Counted from the first letter of the stretch, positions 1 to 5,182 are shown. The stretch: 5,182 bases of DNA from Phycisphaerae bacterium (GCA_018663565.1 JABJQE010000335.1:1-5182); one strand, 5' to 3'. Made by a program: numbers and translations. The notes: generated by a model not told the origin, from the sequence alone.

Positions 1-660
1 CAGTCCGCAGATATTGGGTGCGCTCAGGATCCCGACGCAGATCGGCTCGCGCTGGTTGATGAGAACGGGCGGTACATCGGAGAGGAATTCACGCTCGTGC
101 TGGCCGCGTGGCGTGTCTTGCTCGATCATCCTGGGACCGACTTGGTGGCGAACCTATCGACAAGCCGGATGATTGATGATCTCGCTGCCCGGTTTGGCAG
201 CACGGTTCACCGCAGCGCTGTTGGGGAAGCCAATGTGGCTGCCGTGATGCGCGACTGCGGTGCGATTGTTGGCGGCGAAGGCAATGGGGGAATTATTCTT
301 CCCGCCATCACCTTCGTTCGTGACAGTTTGTCTGGAATGGCATTGGTGCTGGACCTCATGCGGCGAGAGGGCAAGACGCTTTCGCAACTTGTTGACGAAT
401 TGCCCCGGTACACCATTGTCAAAGAGAAGCTTGAGCTTGCCCAGCGAAGCGATCTTGACCCAGCACTCGCATCGATGCGATCAGCGTTTGCCGATGCGAA
501 GATGGATGATTGCGATGGAATCCGGATTGACCTGCCCGAGGGATGGGCTCACGTGCGGCCAAGCAATACTGAACCAATCGCACGGATTATTGTAGAGGCC
601 TCGGATGAAACGACTGCGCGTGAGCTTGTGCATCGTGTTCGTCTTGCGACAGGCCTGTAA
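1..660 (+). CDS. Phosphohexomutase (phosphoglucosamine mutase / phosphomannomutase type), C-terminal half, 5'-truncated by window edge
   Basis: The frame is open from base 1 to the TAA at 658-660, giving 219 residues of an enzyme that usually has about 450. The start codon, catalytic phosphoserine loop and first domain lie outside the window. The three remaining active-site loops are visible in the right order. The metal-binding loop DPDADR is at window residues 10-15 (family form DGDGDR). The sugar-recognition loop GGEGNGG is at 91-97. The phosphate-binding loop RPSNTEP is at 186-192. These enzymes interconvert sugar-6- and sugar-1-phosphates through a bisphosphate intermediate in the cytoplasm. 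The GEGNGG loop, in place of GEMSGH/GEQSGH, resembles as I recall the archaeal-type GlmM/ManB branch. Glucosamine-phosphate is a reasonable substrate, but mannose- or glucose-phosphate cannot be excluded. It converges on the Nudix gene with 4 bases between stops. Confidence 0.93.
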   Translation, partial: QSADIGCAQDPDADRLALVDENGRYIGEEFTLVLAAWRVLLDHPGTDLVANLSTSRMIDDLAARFGSTVHRSAVGEANVAAVMRDCGAIVGGEGNGGIILPAITFVRDSLSGMALVLDLMRREGKTLSQLVDELPRYTIVKEKLELAQRSDLDPALASMRSAFADAKMDDCDGIRIDLPEGWAHVRPSNTEPIARIIVEASDETTARELVHRVRLATGL

Positions 661-664
661 GTGT

Positions 665-1201
665 TCAGTTCGTTTCGTTTGATTTCCATGACTCAAAGAC
701 GGTTGAGGTCATGGGTTCGGTGCGGCAGTCAATGTGGCAGGCAAAGAACCCACCGGCATATTCAGAGACGAGTGGCCAGATGATTTCTCGATCAGTCTTG
801 GGAAGATCAAGACTCTGTATGTGATCTCGATCTAACCACTCGAGCGTTCCTTCATCCATCTCATAGGCCACGATCTCGTCATGGCCAACGACTCGGGTGA
901 CTTCGAACAAGAAGAGCAGCCAATGGCATTCGCCCTCGTAGGCGGTTTCCGAGACCATGCCCATGAGGCGCATCTCGCCCTCTTTGACAACAAGGCCAGT
1001 TTCTTCCTTAGTCTCCCGAATGGCGCACCCGTGCGGGCTCTCGCCAGTCGTTGGCTCAAGTTTGCCGCCGATGGGTGAGTACATGCCTTGGTTTGGTGGC
1101 TTGCACCGATGAAGCATGAGCAGTCGCCCCTCGGCGTCGCGGAGATAGCACAGTACCGCGATGCGGTATGGAAGTGACTTGTCAGACAGATCAGTGCTCA
1201 T
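665..1201 (-). CDS. Nudix hydrolase (MutT-like), substrate unknown
   Basis: A 178-residue protein. The Nudix box lies at residues 46-70: G46, E54, then R62-E63, E66-E67 and G69, so the metal-binding REx(x)EE core is intact. The spacing from the first Gly to the first Glu is seven residues instead of the canonical five, because of a TT insertion at 51-52. Such proteins hydrolyse nucleoside diphosphates linked to another group, such as 8-oxo-dGTP, dinucleoside polyphosphates or nucleotide sugars. Sequence alone does not give the substrate here. The start at 1201 was chosen because its ATG overlaps the pdxJ TGA as ATGA, which suggests translational coupling. A longer frame to 1303 would run 100 bases into pdxJ. 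The roughly 35 residues after the Nudix fold (FFACHIDCR at 152-160, then a polar tail) are not recognised. Only a weak purine stretch (AAAGG) precedes the ATG. Confidence 0.9.
   Translation of the reverse strand: MSTDLSDKSLPYRIAVLCYLRDAEGRLLMLHRCKPPNQGMYSPIGGKLEPTTGESPHGCAIRETKEETGLVVKEGEMRLMGMVSETAYEGECHWLLFLFEVTRVVGHDEIVAYEMDEGTLEWLDRDHIQSLDLPKTDREIIWPLVSEYAGGFFACHIDCRTEPMTSTVFESWKSNETN
686..714. other. Imperfect inverted repeat (hairpin) at the convergent gene ends
   Basis: CCATGACTCAA at 686-696 pairs with TTGA (703-706) and GTCATGG (708-714). This gives 11 base pairs with one bulged G at 707 and a six-base loop. It lies within the last codons of the Nudix gene and 26 bases past the mutase stop. 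Neither strand has a T-run after the stem, so it is not a classical intrinsic terminator. It could act as a 3' end-protecting or Rho-assisted stem for the mutase mRNA. Confidence 0.35.
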
Positions 1202-1926
1202 GATGATGCGGCCTTTATGAGGTTGACCATCTCGCGGACAGCCTCTTGCATTCCGGTGAAGATCGCCCGCGACACAATGGCGTGGCCGATATGAAGTTCG
1301 CACAGGTCAGGCAGGGCGGCAATTGGCTGGACGTTGTCGTAACCAAGTGCATGCCCCGCATTGAATCGCATGCCAGCGGCAGTGATGAGCCGACCGGCCG
1401 CGGCGACTTTTTGGAGTTCCGCGTCTTGGTTTCCACCTCCGGCGACCGCTTCGGCCCAAGGGCCTGTGTGGACTTCACATACGGCAAAGCCACACCCGGC
1501 TGCAGCGGCTATTTGGACCTCGCAGGCGTCAATAAAGGCGCTTGCTGGAATGCCAGCATCCGAAAGTCGAGAGACGACCTCACGGAGTGTGTTCTGGTCA
1601 CTCGCGACATCGAGCCCACCTTCGGTAGTGACTTCTTGGCGTCCTTCGGGGACGAGCATCGCAGATTGGGGCTGGAGTGTGCTGGCCAAGGCCACCATCT
1701 CATCTGTGGGGGCCATCTCGAAGTTGAGTGGCACAGTGAGTGTTTTTGAGAGTTCAACTACATCAGCATCTTGGATGTGCCGGCGATCTTCTCGCAGATG
1801 CACGGTGACGCCACCGGCACCACCTCGCTCGACTTCGGCAGCAGCGAGTACCGGACTTGGCTCGCGGCCACGACGTGCCTCGCGGACGGTTGCGACATGA
1901 TCGACATTGACACTGAGAATCACCAT
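1198..1926 (-). CDS. pdxJ: Pyridoxine 5'-phosphate synthase PdxJ
   Basis: A 242-residue cytoplasmic TIM-barrel enzyme, almost the same length as E. coli PdxJ. It condenses 1-deoxy-D-xylulose 5-phosphate with 3-amino-2-oxopropyl phosphate to form pyridoxine 5'-phosphate in the DXP-dependent vitamin B6 pathway. Visible ligand residues are N7, D9-H10 and R18 near the N-terminus (NVDHVATVR). The catalytic residues H43 and E70 match E. coli H45 and E72 with a constant offset of two. R45, H50 and T100 are also present. The catalytic H192 lies in FNAGHALGYDN, and the phosphate-contacting G214-H215 in ELHIGHAIVSRAIF. The ATG at 1926 gives the usual N-terminus. No Shine-Dalgarno sequence is seen upstream (the mRNA reads CGACTCTTCA before the ATG). 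It is the first gene of a two-gene unit with the Nudix gene. The enzyme predicts that PdxA and DXP synthase are encoded elsewhere. Confidence 0.97.
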   Translation of the reverse strand: MVILSVNVDHVATVREARRGREPSPVLAAAEVERGGAGGVTVHLREDRRHIQDADVVELSKTLTVPLNFEMAPTDEMVALASTLQPQSAMLVPEGRQEVTTEGGLDVASDQNTLREVVSRLSDAGIPASAFIDACEVQIAAAAGCGFAVCEVHTGPWAEAVAGGGNQDAELQKVAAAGRLITAAGMRFNAGHALGYDNVQPIAALPDLCELHIGHAIVSRAIFTGMQEAVREMVNLIKAASS

Positions 1927-1937
1927 TGAAGAGTCGG

Positions 1938-1943
1938 ATGATA
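1938..1943 (-). promoter_or_regulatory. Candidate -10 element for pdxJ
   Basis: On the minus strand this reads TATCAT, one mismatch from the sigma-70 consensus TATAAT. The region 17 bases upstream (GAAGTG) is a poor -35. Transcription from it would begin about 5 bases before the pdxJ ATG, giving a near-leaderless mRNA, in line with the missing Shine-Dalgarno sequence. The case rests on one hexamer. Confidence 0.25.
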
Positions 1944-1981
1944 CCGGGGTGGACGGAGCACACTTCTGGCCGTGGCGGATC

Positions 1982-1987
1982 TATACT
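1982..1987 (+). promoter_or_regulatory. Candidate -10 element for the phoU-led operon
   Basis: TATACT, one mismatch from TATAAT, is the most AT-rich hexamer in the divergent intergenic region. It would start transcription near 1993-1995, giving a leader of about 17 bases that still holds the AGGAAG ribosome site. No good -35 is seen at the expected distance (best CACTTC at 1961-1966 with 15-base spacing), so an activator or a different sigma factor may be involved. Confidence 0.4.
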
Positions 1988-1998
1988 CCGTTTCGCAT

Positions 1999-2004
1999 AG
2001 GAAG
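1999..2004 (+). promoter_or_regulatory. Ribosome binding site that fixes the phoU start
   Basis: AGGAAG sits six bases before the ATG at 2011. It is the only good Shine-Dalgarno sequence ahead of any start in the window, and it favours ATG 2011 over the in-frame GTG at 1972, which lies upstream of the candidate -10 element. Confidence 0.65.
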
Positions 2005-2010
2005 ACCCTG

Positions 2011-2688
2011 ATGGACGAATTCCACACAAGCCTTGATGCCGTGTTCAACGACCTGCTCGCGCAGGGTCGCCGAGTGACCGATCTGGCACTTTCGGCAGTC
2101 GAGTGCTACTTCCAGAATGATGATGCGGCAGCCGGGGCGGTGGTGCGTGAGGATGCGACGATTGATCATGTCGATGTCCAAATCGAGCGGGCCTGTATCG
2201 CTTTGATGCAGCATCGACCGAGCGGCGAACATGAACAGCGTTCGATTCTCACGATCGTGAAGATCAACAACGAACTCGAGCGAATCGCGGACTGTGCCGT
2301 CAATGTCGCTCAAGCGACCGAACAACGCAAAGACACAGAAGTCGCCGACACATTGCAGATGATGGCGAATAGTGTCGTTGGAATGGTGCGGGACACTGTC
2401 GAGTCGATGCGGTCGCGTGACACAGAACTTGCTCAGCGGGTGTTGGCATTCGACGACACTGTGGACGCCTTCAAAGACGAACTGGTCATGCGAGCCCAAA
2501 GCGCGCTCGCGGCTGGTGCCGTTTCAGTTCCAGCAGGATTGCAATTGCTGACAGTTGTGCGGGCAGTAGAGCGAATGGCAGATCACTGCACCAATATTTG
2601 TGAGCAGATGATCTATCTCGAGACCGGAAAAATCGTTCGGCACTTACCGACTGGTTGGACAGCCCCTTCTCTTCCAGAGGATGGTTGA
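2011..2688 (+). CDS. phoU: PhoU-family phosphate-signalling regulator
   Basis: A 225-residue soluble, all-helical protein with the two repeated three-helix bundles of PhoU. Each repeat carries its signature metal-binding helix: NNELERIADCAVNVA at residues 86-100, and VERMADHCTNICEQMIYLETG at 186-206 (key E187, D191, H192). The usual RIGDH is RIADC in the first repeat and RMADH in the second. PhoU proteins restrain the Pst phosphate transporter and the PhoR/PhoB two-component system when phosphate is plentiful. Neither Pst nor PhoR/PhoB genes are seen here, so it is either a detached PhoU or a paralogue with another partner. The gene opens a + strand operon, and its stop is six bases before the pyrophosphorylase start. 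The start was chosen by the AGGAAG site at 1999-2004. The family assignment is firm, the exact role is not. Confidence 0.9.
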   Translation: MDEFHTSLDAVFNDLLAQGRRVTDLALSAVECYFQNDDAAAGAVVREDATIDHVDVQIERACIALMQHRPSGEHEQRSILTIVKINNELERIADCAVNVAQATEQRKDTEVADTLQMMANSVVGMVRDTVESMRSRDTELAQRVLAFDDTVDAFKDELVMRAQSALAAGAVSVPAGLQLLTVVRAVERMADHCTNICEQMIYLETGKIVRHLPTGWTAPSLPEDG

Positions 2689-2694
2689 GCACGC

Positions 2695-4131
2695 ATGAGT
2701 CGGTTTGATTCGCTGCGATCTCAGCTTGAAGCATGTGGGCAGTCGCATGTGTCATGCCATATTGATCAGCTTGGAACAGATGCCGCCGAAGCCCTCATGC
2801 GCCGGATTGAGTCGCTTCCACTCGCTGAACTTCCAAGCTTGATACAGCAGTTTGTGTTGACACCACCTGCTTGCACGGGCGGCGACTTGCAACCAGCTCA
2901 ATGTGTGTCAGTTGATTCGCGACGGGTATGTGAAAGTGTATCTCTCGTGGATGAATCATCGCTGCGTTTGCGGGGCGAGTCGATGCTCGTTGAGGGCAAG
3001 GTGGCGGCATTCACGGTGGCTGGTGGGCAAGGCACACGACTTGGCTGGGCTGGGCCGAAGGGCACATTCCCAGCGAGTGCTGTGACCGGGAAGCCATTGT
3101 TTAGGTTGTTTGCCGAGCAAATCATGGCTGCTCAACAGAAGTGGGGGCGAACAATTCGTTGGTACATCTTGACCAGCGAAATCAACGATGCGCAAACTAG
3201 GGCCTTCTTCCTAGATAATCGGTGCTTCGGACTCGATCGCAGGCAGATCATGATGTTCCCCCAAGGGGTAATGCCGGCCTTTGATATGAAGACCGGGCAG
3301 ATTCTGTTTGAGTCCCAGGGCGAACTGGCGATGAGTCCAAACGGACATGGCGGATCATTCGCGGCATTGCTTTCAAGTGGAGCCATCGATCAAATGGAAG
3401 GTCGCGGCGTTGAAGCGATCTCGTACTTTCAAGTAGACAATCCGCTCGCGCCTGTACTGGACCCAGTGTTTCTCGGTTTGCATGCTGATGAGTCATTGTC
3501 TTCGGGTGAATTCACAAGCAAGATGGTGTCGAAGACAGATCCCGGCGAGAAGGTTGGCGTGTTCGGCTCGATGAATGGTCGCCTTGGGGTGGTGGAGTAT
3601 TCAGATCTTTCGACCGAGCAAGCCCAATCAGTAGACGATTCTGGACGGCTTCGATTTGCTGCAGGGAATGTGGCGATGCACATCATGAGCACGGACTTTG
3701 CTCGTCGTGTTGCGACTGCAGGGCAGGATGATTTGCCGTGGCACCGCGCGGTCAAAAAGGTGTCGTGTATCGATCCTCAGACCGGTGACCGGCATGTTCC
3801 TGATGAGCCCAATGCTGTCAAGGTTGAGAGATTCGTCTTTGACGCCATGGGCATTGCAACGCAGCCAGCCATCCTTGAGGTGAGTCGGTCAGCCGAGTTC
3901 GCGCCAATCAAGAACGCGACTGGCCCAGATTCAGCCGAGTCGAGCAAGCAAATGCAGTCTGATCTGTACGGGTCATGGCTCGAGCAGGCCGGTGTCTCGG
4001 TCCCTCGTCGTGATGATGGTGGCGTGGATGGGGCGATCGAAATCTCCCCGTTGACCGCGATGAGTGCCTCCGACCTTGAACATGTTGAACTGCCAAGCGA
4101 ATTGACTCGGTCCGGCAACTTTACCTGCTAG
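2695..4131 (+). CDS. UDP-sugar pyrophosphorylase, UAP1/UGP (eukaryote-like) family, probably UDP-N-acetylhexosamine pyrophosphorylase
   Basis: A 478-residue cytoplasmic nucleotidyltransferase that joins a sugar-1-phosphate to UTP, releasing pyrophosphate. After an N-terminal region of about 100 residues with few recognisable motifs, the nucleotide-binding loop is at 109-123 (AGGQGTRLG, then PKG). The uracil/sugar-binding loop MSPNGHGG is at 213-220, and YFQVDNPL, with the metal-binding Asp, at 244-251. The sugar-contact stretch is at 272-290 (KMVSKTDPGEKVGVF). GNVAMHIMSTDF is at 324-335, KVERFVFDAM at 376-385 and EFAPIKNATG at 401-410. This motif set is that of UAP1/AGX and UGP2, not of bacterial GlmU or GalU. 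The order and spelling lean to UDP-GlcNAc/GalNAc synthesis, but UDP-glucose is possible. It lies six bases after phoU and nine before dedA, clearly within one operon. A nearby phosphohexomutase (bases 1-660) could supply its substrate class. Confidence 0.92.
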   Translation: MSRFDSLRSQLEACGQSHVSCHIDQLGTDAAEALMRRIESLPLAELPSLIQQFVLTPPACTGGDLQPAQCVSVDSRRVCESVSLVDESSLRLRGESMLVEGKVAAFTVAGGQGTRLGWAGPKGTFPASAVTGKPLFRLFAEQIMAAQQKWGRTIRWYILTSEINDAQTRAFFLDNRCFGLDRRQIMMFPQGVMPAFDMKTGQILFESQGELAMSPNGHGGSFAALLSSGAIDQMEGRGVEAISYFQVDNPLAPVLDPVFLGLHADESLSSGEFTSKMVSKTDPGEKVGVFGSMNGRLGVVEYSDLSTEQAQSVDDSGRLRFAAGNVAMHIMSTDFARRVATAGQDDLPWHRAVKKVSCIDPQTGDRHVPDEPNAVKVERFVFDAMGIATQPAILEVSRSAEFAPIKNATGPDSAESSKQMQSDLYGSWLEQAGVSVPRRDDGGVDGAIEISPLTAMSASDLEHVELPSELTRSGNFTC

Positions 4132-4140
4132 CCTTTGTGT

Positions 4141-4926
4141 ATGCGAAGCGTGTTGATTGTGTTGGCGCTTCTGGGGGGAAGTCTGTTCTGCCTTGCCGGG
4201 GCAGGTTCTCTCGACGCGGATTTGGTCAAGAATCCTGACTCGATTCATGGCAAGATCGAAGTGCAAGTAGAAGAATCACTTACCAGTGATGGGCCATGGT
4301 TGCTCTTTGGAGTCATCATGCTCGCTGGCGTTGGCATTCCGATCAGTGAAGAAATACTGATTGTGCCAGCAGGGTTCTTGATCGAGCGAGGTGAATTGCC
4401 ATTGTGGCCAACCGTTGCCGCGGCCTGGTGTGGCGTGGTGCTAGCCGACGTGATTTGGATGCTGCTCGTACGCCGATACTCCCATTGGTTGCTGGGGATT
4501 CGGATCTTCCGCAAGATGTTCCATCCCCGGCGGCTTCTGGAGGTCAAATACCTCTTGGATCGCCGGGGGATGTGGGTGGTGGTCCTGGGGCGAGTTCTTC
4601 CCGGCGCCCGGACCCCAGTTATCACTGCTGCAGGGCTCGCTCATATGCCATTTGGCACATTTCTGGCAGGCGAGTGTATCGGGGCCACCAAGAGCGTGGC
4701 ATGGCAGCTCGGTGCTGGCTGGCTGATCGCCAAGGGAATAGACGCTTCTCTACACAATTCACATCTTCGAGATGCAGTCTTTCTTGGGGTCGGTATCCTG
4801 CTCCTTGTCGCGATCCTGTGGTGGTGGCGACGGCGGAGATCACACAGGAAGCATCGCCCGAGGGCTCCGATGCAGTGGCTCCGAATGGCCTGTACGAAGC
4901 CATCTGAGAGAACAGCGGCTCGATAA
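4141..4926 (+). CDS. DedA-family membrane protein with N-terminal signal-like extension
   Basis: A 261-residue inner-membrane protein. DedA hallmarks are GIPISEEILIVPAG at residues 65-78 (acidic pair E70-E71 in a re-entrant helix) and LGRVLPGARTPVITAAG at 149-165 (R151, R157), followed by further hydrophobic segments at about 172-198 and 212-229. DedA proteins are linked to undecaprenyl-phosphate or phospholipid flipping and to proton-dependent envelope homeostasis. The N-terminus is unusual. Residues 4-20 form a hydrophobic signal-like helix ending near AGAGS, then a polar stretch of about 28 residues precedes the DedA core at about 51. The C-terminus is a strongly basic tail (230-241), expected in the cytoplasm. 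ATG 4141 was chosen over TTG 4135, which is two codons upstream. No Shine-Dalgarno sequence is visible, so coupling to the preceding gene nine bases away is likely. Confidence 0.9.
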   Translation: MRSVLIVLALLGGSLFCLAGAGSLDADLVKNPDSIHGKIEVQVEESLTSDGPWLLFGVIMLAGVGIPISEEILIVPAGFLIERGELPLWPTVAAAWCGVVLADVIWMLLVRRYSHWLLGIRIFRKMFHPRRLLEVKYLLDRRGMWVVVLGRVLPGARTPVITAAGLAHMPFGTFLAGECIGATKSVAWQLGAGWLIAKGIDASLHNSHLRDAVFLGVGILLLVAILWWWRRRRSHRKHRPRAPMQWLRMACTKPSERTAAR

Positions 4927-4931
4927 CCCTC

Positions 4932-5182
4932 ATGACAGAATTTATCACTGAATACGCGGAGTACTTGCCGTGGGTTGTGCTCGGATTACTTCTTGCGAGC
5001 GGAATTGGAATTCCGATCGGCGAAGACATTGTGATCATTCCCGCTGGAGTGATTATTGGCGAGCAGGCATTGGGGACGGATGTGTGGGTGCCGACTTTGA
5101 TTGCCGCAGTGGTTGGTGTTGCGATGGCGGATATGGCGTGGTTCTTCTGGTGCAGTAGATTTGGCACACGGCTGCTTCACAA
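4932..5182 (+). CDS. Second DedA-family membrane protein, paralogue of its neighbour, 3'-truncated by window edge
   Basis: An open frame from ATG 4932 runs to the last base, giving 83 complete codons and no stop. The protein begins MTEFITEYAEYLPWVVLG and carries the DedA acidic re-entrant motif GIGIPIGEDIVIIPAG at residues 24-39, with E31-D32 matching E70-E71 of the preceding protein. A second helix follows with MADMAW at 65-70. By hand alignment, 28 of 64 aligned positions are identical to residues 52-118 of the preceding gene, with a three-residue insertion (near GTD). This is therefore a tandem paralogue, not a frameshifted remnant. It lacks the signal-like extension of its neighbour and begins near the core, as most DedA proteins do. 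The arginine/proline motif of the second half lies beyond the window. It starts five bases after the previous stop, with no clear Shine-Dalgarno sequence. Confidence 0.9.
   Translation, partial: MTEFITEYAEYLPWVVLGLLLASGIGIPIGEDIVIIPAGVIIGEQALGTDVWVPTLIAAVVGVAMADMAWFFWCSRFGTRLLH

Noticed and set aside
1202..1303. Longer Nudix protein starting at 1303
   Set aside because: It would overlap pdxJ by over 100 bases, and the extra residues are Arg/His/Pro-rich and unlike Nudix N-termini. The ATGA start fits better.
1246..1900. Two long + strand open frames (167 and 179 residues) opposite pdxJ
   Set aside because: They lie wholly antisense to a clear pdxJ, overlap each other, and translate to low-complexity Ser/Ala/Arg-rich protein typical of shadow frames.
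1953..1991. Inverted repeat ACGGAG ... CTCCGT around the candidate phoU promoter, as a possible operator
   Set aside because: Only six bases per arm with a 27-base spacer. This is easily expected by chance and no known regulator site matches.
1972..2010. Upstream GTG start for phoU, adding 13 residues
   Set aside because: The added residues are not PhoU-like, the GTG lies before the candidate -10 element, and the AGGAAG site favours ATG 2011.
1981..2499. 172-residue minus-strand frame opposite phoU
   Set aside because: It is antisense to a firmly identified PhoU gene and shows no recognisable motif.
4135..4140. TTG start two codons before the DedA ATG
   Set aside because: TTG is a rare start codon, no Shine-Dalgarno sequence supports it, and the ATG at 4141 serves as well.
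3777..4266. Minus-strand frames (113 and 97 residues) opposite the pyrophosphorylase end and DedA start
   Set aside because: They are shadows of confident + strand genes, with no ribosome site or family motif.
1..5182. Mobile element, CRISPR array, tRNA/rRNA or defence system
   Set aside because: No transposase or integrase motif, no regular repeat array and no RNA-gene signature was seen. Almost all bases are accounted for by housekeeping-type genes.

Overview
The window looks like an ordinary chromosomal stretch of a bacterium with mid-range GC (roughly the mid-50s percent by eye, not counted). Genes are densely packed and Shine-Dalgarno sequences are mostly weak or absent. A eukaryote-like UDP-sugar pyrophosphorylase, a GEGNGG-type phosphohexomutase, PdxJ and tandem DedA proteins would fit Planctomycetota, possibly a Phycisphaerae-like lineage. 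That placement is inference and no marker gene proves it. There is no sign of phage, transposon, CRISPR array, tRNA or rRNA.

Layout. (1) Bases 1-660, + strand: the C-terminal half of a phosphoglucosamine/phosphomannomutase-type enzyme, cut by the left edge. (2) Bases 1926-665, - strand: a two-gene operon, pdxJ (pyridoxine 5'-phosphate synthase) followed by a Nudix hydrolase. Their stop and start share an ATGA. This operon converges on the mutase gene with only 4 bases between the stops, and a long imperfect hairpin sits just inside the Nudix 3' end. (3) Bases 1927-2010: a divergent intergenic region with candidate -10 elements for both directions. (4) Bases 2011-5182, + strand: an apparent four-gene operon with gaps of 5-9 bases. 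It holds a PhoU-family protein, a UDP-N-acetylhexosamine/UDP-glucose pyrophosphorylase of the UAP1/UGP type, a DedA-family membrane protein with an unusual N-terminal extension, and the start of a second, paralogous DedA protein that runs off the right edge.

How the genes may work together. The mutase makes hexose- or hexosamine-1-phosphates, and the pyrophosphorylase uses sugar-1-phosphates to make UDP-sugars for the cell envelope. DedA proteins include recyclers of the undecaprenyl-phosphate carrier that such UDP-sugars are loaded onto. PhoU proteins link phosphate status to transport and signalling. A joint envelope-precursor and phosphate theme for the + operon is therefore plausible but is inference from neighbourhood. 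pdxJ and the Nudix gene serve vitamin B6 synthesis and nucleotide-type diphosphate hydrolysis, with no clear link to the rest. I found no convincing new system. The most unusual points are the gene set of the + operon, the tandem DedA pair and the extended first DedA.
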